NCBI GenBank assembly: GCA_020634495.1 | Contig: JACKBR010000021.1 | Span: 25,699-89,698, forward strand | DNA length: 64,000 nucleotides | Direction: 5' to 3' | DNA from: Ardenticatenaceae bacterium | GTDB taxonomy: Bacteria; Chloroflexota; Anaerolineae; Promineifilales; Promineifilaceae | Shown: in pieces, positions 51,819 through 62,692 of the stretch | Numbering within the stretch: position 1 is the stretch's first letter | Layout: each line of letters starts with the position of its first letter | Notes under the pieces: model-generated | What the model was told of the DNA's origin: nothing | The model's input: only the letters and a program-made list of their open reading frames with translations | Database searches by the model: none | Translations under genes and position numbers: made by a program

Positions 51819-54275
51819 CTACGTCGCCACTGTTGATAGCTGCTGTGATTCGGGGTCGGTGCTGGTGGCAACGGCCGTTTCATCAACCCAATTTAGCTGG
51901 CCGTACAGCCGAATATCGCGGGACGAACTGCCGACGCGAAGTATAAACAGACCCGGTTCAGTTATCCAGGCGGATTGGGCCGTATCGTAGAAGGCCAGCG
52001 ACTGTTCGGTCAGGGTCAGGTTGACGGTTTTGGTTTCGCCCGGTTGCAGGGCTACTTTGGCAAACGCTTTTAGCTCTTGCAACGGCCGTACCACCCGCGC
52101 GGCATCATCCTGCACATACAGCTGTACCACTTCTTGCCCGGCAGCGGAGCCGGTATTGGTCACGTCAACCTGCACCACAATCTCATCGCCTGGGCCAAAC
52201 TCGGTTCCGTTCAGGCGCAGATTGCTGAAGGCAAATGTGGTGTAAGAGAGCCCGTGTCCAAAGGGGAAAAGCGGCGCAATTTCTTTCTGGTCATAGTAGC
52301 GATACCCCACAAAAATGCCTTCGCCGTAATGCACACGGCCGTTTTCACCCGGATAGTTGATGTAGGCTGGGTTGTCTTGCAGCCGCTGGGGGAACGTGGT
52401 GGGCAATTTGCCCGATGGGGTGACGTCGCCAAAAAGCACGTCGGCCAGAGCATGACCGGCATCTTGCCCGCCGTACCACTGCTGCAAAACGGCCGTTACA
52501 GAATCCACCCAGGGCATTTCCACCGGCGAGCCAACGTTGAGCACCACCACCGTGTTGGGTTGGCGGCAGCTACGCGGGCAATGAGTTCATCTTGTGCCCG
52601 GCAGCTTCATATCAACGCGGTCAAACCCTTCACTTTCCCATTCGCGGGAGAGCCCGGCTACCACAATGGCTACATCGGCCTGAGCTGCCAGCTCAACGGC
52701 CGTTTGAATCGGATCAGCAGGAAGCGGGGCACACAGCCCAGGCGCAAGGTGCGCCAGCGGCTGTCTGAATCGGTGACGTACTCAACCAGGATGGAAACGG
52801 GCTTGTTGGCTTCCAGCGTCAGGTCAACGGCCGTTCGCTGATCCAGGTCGCCCGCCCACTGATCCAGCACCACGTCACCGTCCACCGCCAGCCGCGCCTG
52901 GCCGATGCTCCACATTTGCAGCTGGTAGGTGCCGCTTTCTGGCACGGTGAGCGTGCCTTGCAGCCGCAGTGAAAAATGGGTGGGGTCTACAAAAGGATTG
53001 ACGGTGCCAAACCAGGCCAGTTCGCTTTTGCCCACAACGGCCGTATGCGCCGGTTCGCCGCTCAGGTCTAAATTATGAAAATAAGAAAGCGTCAGGCCGG
53101 AACTCTGGCCGTCAACGGCCGTTAGCCAGGCCGGGTCGATGAGCGGTGGCTGGCGGTGCACCACCGTGCCGAAGGCATACGCAACCGTCAGCGCCTCGCC
53201 CGCCCGCTGCTGAATCCCTTCCAGCGGCGAGACGGCCCGATGCGGATTTACCTGAGAGCTGCCGCCGCCCATAATTTGAGCCCATTTGGCATTCTCGCCA
53301 ATGACGGCGATGGTTTGGGGCTTTTCAGGTTGAGCGGCAGCAGATCACTTTCGTTTTTGAGCAGGACGATGGCTTCGGCAGCCACTTCTCTGGGCAGTTG
53401 TTCGCTGGTTGGAATCAGCTCTCGGCGTTTGGTGACCCGTTCGATCAGCCGGAACAGGCGGCGGATTTTGTCGTCAATGCTGGCCTCATCCAGATCGCCG
53501 TTGGTAACGGCCGTTACAATTTTCTCCGGGTCCATCCAGCGGGCCGGGCCGGGCATTTCCAAATCCAGCGCGCTGTTGATGACGCCGTCGCTGTAGGTGC
53601 CGTACCAGTCAGAAATTACCAGCCCGTCGTAGCCCCAGCTGTCCTTCAGCAGATCGCGCAGCAGCGGATCGTTTTCGCTGGCGAAGGTGCCGTTGATGCG
53701 GTTGTAGGCGCTCATGACCGACCAGGGATTGGCTTTTTCCAGGGCAAGGCGAAACGGTTCCAGATAGATTTCGTGCAACGGCCGTTCCGCCACTTCTGAG
53801 CTAATCGAAAAGCGCTCAAACTCCTGGTCATTGGCCACAAAATGCTTGATGCAGGCCGAGACGCCCTGCTTTTGCAGTCCGTTAATGTAGGCGGCGGCAA
53901 TGGTGCCGTTGAGGTAGGGGTCTTCGGCAAAACATTCAAAGTTGCGTCCGGCAATGGGCGTGCGGTGGATGTTGACCGTCGGAGCCAGCAGCATGTGGGC
54001 TCCTTTGGCGCGCACTTCAGCCGCCAGCGCCAGCCCCACCTGCTCAATGAGTTCAGGGTTCCAGGTAGCGCCCATGGCCACCCCCACCGGAAAACAGACG
54101 GAGGTTTTGCCGATGTTATCGTCCATGCCGCGCACGCCGTTAGCCGTCGCTCACCTGAATGGCGGGATGCCTAATCGATCCACGCAACAGTGCGCCACAT
54201 ATCGGCCCCGGCCAGCATGGCAGCTTTTTCTTCCAGAGTTAGTTCGTTTATCAAGTTGTCAATTGAATGATTCAT
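51819..54275 (-). pseudogene. GH3 beta-glucosidase with PA14 insert, frameshifted
   Basis: Starts at ATG 54275 (MNHSIDNLINELTLEEKAAML). The reading is interrupted at about 54140-54190, 53270-53330, 52730 and 52560-52610. The intact pieces in order are the GH3 N-domain (CFPVGVAMGATWNPEL, KHFVANDQE, nucleophile Asp in VISDWYG), the start of the C-domain (IVLLKNESDLLPL), a PA14 domain (SGTYQLQMWSIGQARLAVDG) and the C-terminal part with FPFGHGLSYT and a fibronectin III-like end. The layout is that of PA14-containing GH3 enzymes. Several breaks are losses of single bases in C-runs (CCC for CCCC; two C missing before TAACGG), so a sequencing artefact is plausible. No lipobox is visible. Confidence 0.85.
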
Positions 54276-54325
54276 ATCTTCTCTAAATTAAATTTTTGTA
54301 ACTTCACAAGACCCTAAGGTTGTCA

Positions 54326-54338
54326 TTGAAAGTTTCAA
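54326..54338. promoter_or_regulatory. Weak operator-like palindrome TTGAAAGTTTCAA
   Basis: Odd-centred palindrome in the gap upstream of the GH3 gene (54276-54450). It shares half-site TGAAA with the two perfect LacI-type operators near 62735 and 62829. Low confidence. Confidence 0.3.
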
Positions 54339-54450
54339 GTAAGATCCCTCTTTGCTAAACTTAAGTTAAATTCAAGGGCTCAGAATCGCATGACAAGTTC
54401 AAATAAGAACATTTACGTTCTAAGGTTTCACGGTAATCTGACCTTTGGAG

Positions 54451-57400
54451 TTAAACCCTTAGGTCTTGCCAGACGCCGACACGCACCAGTTTGATCTGTC
54501 CGTCGCGGTTGATAATGTGTTGGGTCGTTTGGGGATCGAGTTTGCTGGAGTGGCTGATGTGGCAACGGCTGTTCCTCCACAACCTCAATTTGCCCCTCAT
54601 CCCCCAGGGTGTAAACGATGGGCGTCTGGCAAAAGGTGAAGGCCAGCGAACCGGCTGGCAGCGGCACCGACTGGTTTTGCCCGGTCACGTCCACGTAAGC
54701 AAAACTGTCTGGGGCGGTTAAAAACTCATCGGGACGCAGCAGGGTGGGGGCAAAACAGAGCTGCCCATCCCGCAGCGAGACGCCCAGCTCACCCCAGCGA
54801 GTCAAAATTTCCTCTTTCACCTGGCCAGTCATGCCTGGCTGGCGCGCCCGCTGCCCCAGGGCGTGTGCGAGTAGGGATCGGTGGGGAACGCGCCGTACAC
54901 GTCTGGCGTTTTGTTGAAGCTCAGTCCCGCCCGGATGTCGTAATAAGCGTCGGCCAGGGAGGGTTACGGCCGTATCCGCCCCGTCATGCACCGCCTGCAA
55001 ATAACATTCTTGCGTGGCCAAGCAAGCTTGGACACCATGTGCCAGTAATGCTGCCCAGCCCTTCGTAGGCAAAAAAGGTGCCGGAGCGCCCGGTAAATGC
55101 CCGATGGTTGAACGTCTCTTCAAACAATTCCAGCATAAACGGCCGTTCAGCTTGCACCAGATCAGCCAGCGCTGGCTCCTGCGCCAGACTGTCCAGCACC
55201 CGGTTTACGTCGTTGGCATTGCGGAAACGGCCGTTAAAATGAAACACCCCCGCCGCATCCTGAGCCAGCAAACGGCCGTCGCCCGCCGCCGCCAGGGCGG
55301 CAACCAGTTTGGAACCAGCCACCTGCGCCGCAGACACGTTGTTTTTGTGCAAAAAGCCAGGCAGTTGGCGATTGGGATAAAGCATGTAGGAATGCTGGTC
55401 GGCGCGATACAGATCGCTGCGGCGTAAGCCATGCAGCAAACGTCAGCGCCGCCTCTGGAGCCAGCATCCCTGATGAGAGCAGCGCCACCTGCCCTTCCAG
55501 CATCAGGTAAAGATGCTCAACGGCGGCGGTTTGGTCGCCAAACGCAAAATATTGTAGGTGTGCGTCAGGCCATCTGGCCGCAAATTGGCTTGCAGCGTGG
55601 CTTCGATGTAGGTTTGAGCCAGAGCCAAAAAGGCACGCAAAGCGGCCGCGTCGATGGTCATCTGCGCTGGCGGTGGGCTGCCTCCTGGTAAATGGCTGCC
55701 CGGTAGCTGGTTGCTGCTGTGCCTAGGGCATCCATCACCGCCCGCCGCGCCTCAGCGCTGAAGCCGGTGGACAGATGAGCCTGGTAGGTGGTGAAGATGG
55801 TTTGCACGGCGCTGAAGAGGGTGGCAACGGCCGTATTCACCACAAACCTGTCGCCAGCCATGCCGTCTAACTGGGCCAGCCAAAAAGCGATGAAGCGGCG
55901 CAGGTAAGCTGTTGTGACAACGACAAGCCTTTGCCCACCAGGGCATTGTTGGCGTCGTTCCACTCCGGGCGCTGGGTGTTCATCCAGATGCCGCCGTCCG
56001 GCACCAGGTTGGTTAGCTTGGCCAGCAGCAAAACCAGCAGCTTTTCAGCCATCGTCACGTGGATGACCTGCTTGTTAGCGTCTTGAATGAGTCGAGCGTC
56101 GGTTCCTTGTTGGGAGACGGCCGTTTCTAACCTTTCTTCACTTTCCCAATCAAACAAGATGGTGTTGGACCAATCGGCCAGCATCTCCGGGTACGATTTT
56201 AAGCGGTAGGGCACGTTGGCGTAGGCAAAAACAGGCTGGTGCCACAGCTGGGCCAACGCGCCGGGCTGGGTTTGCTCGGCAATCTCCAGCAGCTTTTGCA
56301 GGTAGATAATTTGATGATCGCTCCAGTAACCGATATTGGCCCAGGGATTGTCTGGCTCCGGCACTTCCCACTCAAGGCCAGCTCGCGTCACGCGGTACGG
56401 ATTGTAGCCGTCGGCCGTTGTGGCGTTCAGGAATTTAGCAATCAACCCCACGGCGTAATCGGGAAAAGAGAGGGCCAGCGGCTCCCAATTTTGGAAGATG
56501 TCGCGCCAATTGCCCTGGTAATCAAGGCGCGGTGAGCCGTCGGTTTGTTTTACATTGATGGAAAAATAGTTCCACGGGCGGCTGGGATCGCCATGCCGCC
56601 GGCTGAAGGTCAGCGGCAGATATTCAAAGCAGAGGCGAATCAAATCTGGGTGGCCAGATTCGGCGGCCAGGGCATACAAATCGCCAATGTGCATTTGGGC
56701 GGGCAGCCCGGCAAGCCACGCTGCCTGAGCGTCAAAAATTGCCCGGTTGCGCACCTGCACAAAGTCCATGAAATCTTGCCGCGCCATCTGGTAGCCAGCG
56801 GCAAAAATGCCGCCGCGCATAATGTTGAACAGGACGTTGGCAAAGTGATGGGTTGTGGTGGCCTGCTGGGCTGAGCGCTGCAAGCCGTCGGCCGCGGCCA
56901 CATAGCGCACCAAATCGGCCGTGCCCTGGTCGATGTCGGCTTCTAGCTGTTGGGCAACGGCCGTTTGCCCCTGATTCAGCAGCTGGATTAACCGGGTGAT
57001 AGCGGCGCGGTTCTGGTTGACATCGGCCACGATGTGCCACTGTTTTTCCTGGCCTGCCGGGAGGGTAAATGTGCTGCTGACAAGGTACGCGCCTGCCTGA
57101 CCACAAATATCGTGCTCCGGGGTGGGGGAACGGCCGTATCGAAACGCATCCACCTGCACCGTACTCAGCAAATGCGTGGGATTTTCCAGCCCCACCTGCC
57201 AGGCGACCGTTGCCAGCAGCGATTCGCTCGGTTCGGCCTGGTCGGTCAGCGTGGCGCTGAGGGCAAAGATACCCAGCCCGGTTTCTGGTTCCAGCTCATT
57301 GCGCTTGTAGGCGTGCAGCAAATTGCTCATGGTGGTTTGCAGGGCAACCGTTGCCCCGTACGGCAGCAAATTTTGCAGGCCATCCAGCAGCTCAATCTGG

Positions 57401-57924
57401 CAAGCTTCGGAGCCGTCGTTTTGCAGCCAGCCGGTGCGGACAAAGCCAAAACGGTCGCCGGTGCGCCACGCGGTGCGCAGGGTCAGTCCTAAATCGTGAT
57501 TGATTTCCTCAAAAATGAGCTTGTTGCCCCAGCTATTTTTGTACAGATGGCGTTCGCAGCGGTACAAACCCGCATAGCGGTTGGAAAATGGCTCCCAGAG
57601 GTGGGAACGGCCGTTGCGCGTCACCCGTACAATTGTCTTCCCACCGGTTAGCTCATTGTGCGCAGCAATCTTGTCTTCTGTTTCGTAGGGGAACAGCGCC
57701 GATTCGGCGTTTTGCCGTCCGGCGGTTAGTCCCCCCGTGCTGGCAATAAAGAGCCAATGATCGGTACTGCTCACCAGGCTCATGAAAAAGGAGGGCATCT
57801 GGTCGTAGTGGGCAATGCGATAATACGTTTCGCCCTGAAGATGCACAAAGCTGCCGGTGGGCGCGTCTGTTTTAGGCATCATTGGCGTGTCACAAACCAG
57901 AAGTTTGTTTTTCTCGTTGCTCAT
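54451..57924 (-). pseudogene. GH94-like (cellobiose-phosphorylase-type) enzyme, frameshifted
   Basis: A large carbohydrate enzyme of about 1150 residues if repaired. The first 680 residues (57924 to about 55880) are intact: an N-terminal beta-sandwich (SFVHLQGETYYRI, WEPFSNRYAGLYRCER) and the start of an alpha-barrel (NWRDIFQNWEPLALSFPDYA, IYLQKLLEI, TQRPEWNDANNAL). The rest is spread over other frames: VVTTAYLRRFI, RNANDVNRVLDSLAQ, FFAYEGLGSI, then QVKEEILTRWGELGV and the natural C-terminus LVRVGVWQDLRV. Breaks lie near 55900, 55680, 55440, 55050, 54960-54860 and 54550. GH94 membership is by overall impression; GH15/GH36-like alternatives remain. SD GAGGGTGG adjoins the ATG. Confidence 0.7.
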
Positions 57925-57964
57925 CCACCCTCAATCCTCGTTGTGGAAAAACTGATTGATAAAT

Positions 57965-58822
57965 TTACTGGTCAGCAGGTCGCTGATAAACGCGCACATA
58001 ATCAACCCGCATTTGCTGCGGGAAAGTGGTTGTTTCATCGGGGGAACCGGGCCAATTGCCGCCCACAGCCACGTTCATGATGATGAAAAAGGGATGGTTG
58101 TAAACCCATTCACCGGGCACATCGTCTGGGGTGATGGCGAAGGTAAGCTGGTCATCAACAAACCAGCGAATCGTTTCCGGTTCCCACTCTACGGCATAGA
58201 TGTGAAAATCTTCGGAGAAGGGGGCGGCGACGTTGGTGAAGGGGCTGCCCACGCCATTGCCGCCGGAGTAGCCAGGGCCGTGAACTGTGCCGTAAACGGT
58301 GTGCGGCTCCCGCCCAATATTTTCCATCACGTCAATTTCGCCGTTGTTGGGCCAGGTGCCGCCTTCTGCGCCCAGCAGCCAAAAGGCGGGCCAGATGCCT
58401 TGTCCGGTGGGGATTTGGATGCGGGCTTCAAAACGGCCGTATGCCCAACTATGCAATCCCTCCGTCTTCATGCGCCCAGACGTGTAATCGCCGCGCAGAA
58501 ACTCTTCTTCGTGGGCTTCAATGATCAGAATGCCATCCTCAAGCCGTACATTTTCTGGCCGGTCGGTGTACCACTCTAATTCATTATTGCCCCAGCCGCC
58601 GCTGCCCCGGCCCAGATCAAAGGCCCACTTTTCTCGGTCAACCGCATCCCCGTCAAACTCGTCCTGCCACACCAGCTCCCAACCGTCACGCACCCAGTCT
58701 GGCGTTGGCGTGGCTGGTACGGCCGTTGCAGTTGGTGTGGGAGAGGACATGGACACGCTGCCTCCCCCACAGCCAACGGCCGTTAGGAGGATAAGAGATA
58801 CAAAAATGATAAATCGGTGCAT
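57965..58822 (-). CDS. GH16 endo-beta-glucanase (laminarinase-like) lipoprotein
   Basis: A 285-residue secreted enzyme. A lipobox ends in VGCGGG, followed by a Thr/Pro linker and a GH16 beta-jelly-roll from about residue 45 (WQDEFDG, ENVRLEDGILIIEA). The catalytic motif GEIDVMEN (ExDxxE, about 160-167) matches the laminarinase branch of GH16, cutting beta-1,3 or mixed-linkage glucan outside the cell. WPAFWLLG and WEPETIRWFVDD are other family landmarks. No good SD is visible. It is downstream of the sugar permease genes on the same strand and separated from them by a GTGAAACGTG repeat. Confidence 0.93.
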   Translation of the reverse strand: MHRFIIFVSLILLTAVGCGGGSVSMSSPTPTATAVPATPTPDWVRDGWELVWQDEFDGDAVDREKWAFDLGRGSGGWGNNELEWYTDRPENVRLEDGILIIEAHEEEFLRGDYTSGRMKTEGLHSWAYGRFEARIQIPTGQGIWPAFWLLGAEGGTWPNNGEIDVMENIGREPHTVYGTVHGPGYSGGNGVGSPFTNVAAPFSEDFHIYAVEWEPETIRWFVDDQLTFAITPDDVPGEWVYNHPFFIIMNVAVGGNWPGSPDETTTFPQQMRVDYVRVYQRPADQ

Positions 58823-58855
58823 GGTTTTTTAGTGATGGATGATTTTGGTGGGAAA

Positions 58856-58906
58856 CGTGATGCGTGAAACGTGAAAAACCTCACGCTTCACGTTTTACGT
58901 TTCACA
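58856..58906. repeat. GCGTGAAACGTGAAAA repeat
   Basis: GATGCGTGAAACGTGAAAAA with the complementary CTCACGCTTCACGTTTTACG arm; same family as 22681-22739. It lies between the permease operon and the GH16 gene and might end the permease transcript. Confidence 0.75.
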
Positions 58907-58909
58907 AAC

Positions 58910-59974
58910 CTATTTCTCTACCCCAGTCACCACCACGCCCTGCATAAACTGCTTTTGCGCCAGGAAGAAAATAATCACGGGCACGATGGCCGAAACCAGC
59001 GAAGCAGCTTGAATCAGGTTGGTGGATTGTGAATAGAGATTGTTAAATGCTGTTAGTCCGACGGTGATCGGGAATAGTTCGGGTTTACCAGCCAGGTAAA
59101 TCAGCGGCCCAAAAAAGTCGTTCCAGGCCCAGAAGAAATGGAAGAGGGCAACGGCCGTAAGCGCAGGCCCCGACATCGGCAGAATAACTGACGTGAAAAT
59201 CCGAAACGGATTTGCGCCATCAATCATGGCCGCCTCATCCAAATCGCGCGGAATCGCCATAAAAAATTGCCGCAGCAAGAAAACATTGGTTCCCCAGGAG
59301 AAAAACGCGGGCACAATCAGCGGCAGCCAGGTGCCTACCCAGCCCAACTTTAAGAACACAAAATAAGTTGGAATTAAGGTTACCGCACCCGGCAAGATAA
59401 CCGTCGAGAGCATGAGCATGAACAAAACGCCCTTGCCCGGAATGCGGAAGCGCGAAAAACCATAAGCCACCAGGGCAGAGGACATCACCGCCCCAAACGT
59501 GGTAATCGAAGCGTACATGAAGGTGTTGCGCAGCAGAACCAAAAAATCAACCGTGTTCCACGCCTCCACAAAATTGGCCCACTGCGGCGCAGACTCCCAG
59601 GCGCGTTCTAGCTGCCGCCACTGCCCTTCCCATTCAAACGGGCCTGCCTCCGGGTTTTGCGGATCAACAAATTCGCTGCTTTGTCGCCCTTTCTTGTAAA
59701 GCGCCAGCTCTCGCATTTCGCCGTCAATGGGCACCAGATAAATTTCGTACTCTTCCCCTTCATAGGTAAACTTTCGCTCGGCAGCGGGCCACCAGGGAGC
59801 GCCAATTTTGGAAAATTGGCTGTCTGTTTTAAGGGCGGTTACCACGCCGTAAATCATGGGAATGAGGAAAATGAACAGCACGGCGAGGGCCAGGCCAGTC
59901 AGGCCCATTTTCATGCCGCCCACTCGCAGCCGCTTGGGAACCACTTTAGATCGTGTTACTGTTTTGGCGCTCAT
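58910..59974 (-). CDS. Sugar ABC transporter permease (MalG-like)
   Basis: A 354-residue inner-membrane permease. The first helix (about 22-45) is followed by an unusually long extracytoplasmic loop of about 80 residues (QFSKIGAPWWPAAERKFTYE onwards), then five helices and the cytoplasmic EAA loop LDEAAMIDGANPFRIFTSVILP (about 246) that docks on the ATPase. It pairs with the 59975-60958 product to import an oligosaccharide. The ATG overlaps the TAA of that gene (TAAATG) and has SD GGAGG. No ATPase (MsmX/UgpC type) gene is present here, so a shared ATPase elsewhere is likely. Confidence 0.92.
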   Translation of the reverse strand: MSAKTVTRSKVVPKRLRVGGMKMGLTGLALAVLFIFLIPMIYGVVTALKTDSQFSKIGAPWWPAAERKFTYEGEEYEIYLVPIDGEMRELALYKKGRQSSEFVDPQNPEAGPFEWEGQWRQLERAWESAPQWANFVEAWNTVDFLVLLRNTFMYASITTFGAVMSSALVAYGFSRFRIPGKGVLFMLMLSTVILPGAVTLIPTYFVFLKLGWVGTWLPLIVPAFFSWGTNVFLLRQFFMAIPRDLDEAAMIDGANPFRIFTSVILPMSGPALTAVALFHFFWAWNDFFGPLIYLAGKPELFPITVGLTAFNNLYSQSTNLIQAASLVSAIVPVIIFFLAQKQFMQGVVVTGVEK

Positions 59975-60958
59975 TTACCTTTCCTCCGCCGCGTAGTAAA
60001 CCCAATAGCGAGCCGTGCCAAATAGAACGGCCGTAATTACCAAAGCCACAATGAACATCAGCCACGCCAGAGTTGCCCCGTACCCCATATTGAAAAATGA
60101 GAAGGATTGCTTGTAGAAATAGACCATGTAGAAGCGAGTTTTGCCTTCTGGGAACCCCGTGCCGCCGTTCAGCACAAACGGAGCCAAAAAATATTGCAAC
60201 GAACCAATAACCCCCAGAACAAGCTGGTAAAAGATAACCGGCGTGATCATGGGGATGGTGATTCTGCGCAATCTTTGCAGCCAGGTAGCCCCGTCAATTT
60301 CGGCCGCTTCGTAAATTTCTGTAGGAACGCCCTGCAACCCGGCCAGGAAAATGATCATGGCATTGCCCACGCCCCACAAACCAAACATGGTGTAGGCGTA
60401 ATAAATCAATTTGGGGTCGGCCAGCCAGCGGATGCCCTCCGTGCCGGTTGCCTGAATCCCCGTCAGGCGTTCAATTAAAATGTTGATCCAGCCCGTTTGC
60501 TCGTTCAAAACCCCGTTCCAGATGAGAACGCTGGCAACCAGAGGAATCATGGTGGGCATGTAGAACAAGGTGCGGTACAGGTTCTTGCCAATGACGTGTT
60601 CTGAATTCATCAGAATGGCCAAAAAGAGGGCAAAACCCAATCCAATTGGCAGGGAGATGGCGGCAAAGTGAACGGTGCGAACGAAAGAAAGCCGCACTTC
60701 TTCATCCACCACAAGGGCGCGGTACCAGTTATCAAACCCAATGAACGCGGCTTCATCGGGCACTGCCGGGTTAAAATCGTATAGAGAAAATACGAAGGAA
60801 GCGATCATGGGGAGAAAATAAAAAAGCAAGAAACCAACCATCCAGGGACTTAAAAAAGCCAAACCCCAACGCGCTTCTTTTTTTTCCAACCTGGAAAGTT
60901 TACGTCTTCCCCTGGCTCGCTCTTGCCTTAAAAGGGTTATCCCTTCAAAAACAGACAT
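59975..60958 (-). CDS. Sugar ABC transporter permease (MalF-like)
   Basis: A 327-residue permease with six hydrophobic helices and the EAA loop YEAAEIDGATWLQRLRRITIP (about 216-236). The basic cytoplasmic N-terminus (LSRLEKKEARWG) is typical. Strong SD GGAGGTGAT precedes the ATG. It is second in the operon binding protein - MalF-like - MalG-like. A stable hairpin between the binding-protein gene and this one would allow more binding protein than permease to be made. Confidence 0.92.
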   Translation of the reverse strand: MSVFEGITLLRQERARGRRKLSRLEKKEARWGLAFLSPWMVGFLLFYFLPMIASFVFSLYDFNPAVPDEAAFIGFDNWYRALVVDEEVRLSFVRTVHFAAISLPIGLGFALFLAILMNSEHVIGKNLYRTLFYMPTMIPLVASVLIWNGVLNEQTGWINILIERLTGIQATGTEGIRWLADPKLIYYAYTMFGLWGVGNAMIIFLAGLQGVPTEIYEAAEIDGATWLQRLRRITIPMITPVIFYQLVLGVIGSLQYFLAPFVLNGGTGFPEGKTRFYMVYFYKQSFSFFNMGYGATLAWLMFIVALVITAVLFGTARYWVYYAAEER

Positions 60959-60980
60959 CAGATCACCTCCAAAACGAATG

Positions 60981-61020
60981 AGTCAACCCGGTTTCTTATC
61001 TTTAAGAAACCGGGTTGACT
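60981..61020. other. Intercistronic hairpin in the sugar transport operon
   Basis: A 17-18-bp stem AGTCAACCCGGTTTCTTA / TAAGAAACCGGGTTGACT with a tiny loop. There is no strong T-run, so it is probably an RNA-stabilising or partial terminator element after the binding-protein gene. Confidence 0.75.
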
Positions 61021-61041
61021 GGTTTTAGTGAAAGAGAGTGG

Positions 61042-62559
61042 TTATTCTGCCGCGTCGAAAATTGCTTGCAGGTCAGTGATCAGGGTCTCAATTTCTGCAT
61101 CAACATCAACATCTGGCGTGTTGGCCAGGTAGTTCCAGAACTCATTGTAACGGTCGGTGGTTTCCTGGAAGCTGGGCATCCAGCTTTCGTGGTTGGGGTT
61201 GTCGGCATAGGCGATGCTGTCTACCACAACCTGCCAGTTGATCTCTTGGCCGGGGAAGTTTGTCTCTGTGTAGGTATCGAAATAATCGCCCTGCAAAGAA
61301 AGACGCGCTGGCATGGCTCCGTAGATGGTGGTCAGGTCAGTGACATTCTCAGCGCTGAGCATGTAGGTGAGCACCTGGAAAGCTGCTTCTGGATTTTCGC
61401 TGCCTTTGAGGATGCCAAAGGTGTCGGCGTGCATCTTGGAGGTGACAACGCCATTATACGAGGGGGTTGCCGCAAAGGCCCAGCTAAAGGGCACATCACC
61501 CAACGCCCAAGGGGCTACGTACCACATGTGCATGTGGATCATGGCCAGGTTGCCAGAGGAGAAGGGGCCGCCAGCGCCTTGCAGGAAGTCTGCACCGCCG
61601 TAAGGGCCGTTGGGAACGAACCAGCTATCCCACCAACCATCATAGGTCCATTTCCAGGCATCCACCCATTCTTGGGGAACCTGGGCATTGCCTGCGTCAT
61701 CCACCAAGGAGCCAGCGCCAAAGAAGGTGCCGATGCCACGGGGATCGGTCCACTGGTTTTGGAAGCCAAACTGCACGATGTTTTCGGGATCAAATTCATC
61801 CATGGTGGCGTCGTTGCCGTTGGCATCGACGGTTAGCTTCATGGACAGTTCACGAAGTGTTTCCATGTTCCATTCGTGTTCTTCGCCGTTTTCATCTACG
61901 TAGGGAGCGCCATATTCTGTTGGCGGGTAGGGGAAGCCGCCTTCATCGAAGAGGTCTTGGTTGTAGATGATGAAGGAGGGGAAGATGCCAAAGGGGATGC
62001 CCAACTGGCCTTCTTCTTTTACCTGGTAGAACTCCACCATTGCCGGATCGTAGTCGCTCAGGTCGTAATTATTGGCGTCGATCAGGGGCTGGAGGTCTAG
62101 CCAGGCACCTTTGAAGCCGTCGCGGCCTTTGATGCCAACGGGGCCAACGATGTCGGGGGCGTTGCCAGCGGCAATTTGGGTGGCCAGGGTGTCGGCTGCG
62201 CTGTCCGCGTCTACAATTTCCAGCACCAGTTCAATTTCGTCCTGGCTGGCGTTATATTTTTCAACAAAGGCGTTTTGCGGCTCAAAGGTGCCTTCGTCGG
62301 AGCCAGCGCCTAAGCCAACAAACCAGCGAACCCGAATTCTATCGCCTGTTGTTTCTTCGGCTGGGGCTTCTTCTTCAGTGGGAGCAGCTTCTTCGGCTGG
62401 GGCTTCTTCTTCAACGGCCGTTTCTTCTTGGGTTTCAGCTGCGGTTTCTTCTTGGGTTTCTTCAACGGCCGTTTCCGCATCACCCCCGCCGCAGGCCACC
62501 AGCAGCATACTGGCAATGGCAAATAGGCTGATCAGGATAAATAAACGTGACTTTTTCAT
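61042..62559 (-). CDS. Sugar ABC transporter substrate-binding lipoprotein
   Basis: A 505-residue extracytoplasmic binding protein. The lipobox in ASMLLVACGGG (Cys near 22) is followed by a Glu/Ala/Thr-rich linker to about residue 72 (ETQEETAVEE, EEAPAEE units), then a cluster B-type two-lobed fold (WFVGLGAGSDEGTF, ADTLATQIAAGNAPDIV, WAFAATPSYNG). It captures oligosaccharides, probably beta-glucan fragments given the GH3/GH16 neighbours. SD GAGGAG precedes the ATG. It is the first gene of the transport operon, divergent from lacI, and should be controlled by the operators at 62735-62748 and 62829-62842. Confidence 0.93.
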   Translation of the reverse strand: MKKSRLFILISLFAIASMLLVACGGGDAETAVEETQEETAAETQEETAVEEEAPAEEAAPTEEEAPAEETTGDRIRVRWFVGLGAGSDEGTFEPQNAFVEKYNASQDEIELVLEIVDADSAADTLATQIAAGNAPDIVGPVGIKGRDGFKGAWLDLQPLIDANNYDLSDYDPAMVEFYQVKEEGQLGIPFGIFPSFIIYNQDLFDEGGFPYPPTEYGAPYVDENGEEHEWNMETLRELSMKLTVDANGNDATMDEFDPENIVQFGFQNQWTDPRGIGTFFGAGSLVDDAGNAQVPQEWVDAWKWTYDGWWDSWFVPNGPYGGADFLQGAGGPFSSGNLAMIHMHMWYVAPWALGDVPFSWAFAATPSYNGVVTSKMHADTFGILKGSENPEAAFQVLTYMLSAENVTDLTTIYGAMPARLSLQGDYFDTYTETNFPGQEINWQVVVDSIAYADNPNHESWMPSFQETTDRYNEFWNYLANTPDVDVDAEIETLITDLQAIFDAAE

Positions 62560-62692
62560 TGAGAATTCTCCTCTCTTTATTGACTTGGAAGGATATTTTG
62601 AATGACTTGTATTACTTGGGTATGTCTGCTTTCTCTTCGCTCGAAATCAACCTCCTTCTAGCAACTGTGGCTAAGAACCTCTTTCCCAAAAT

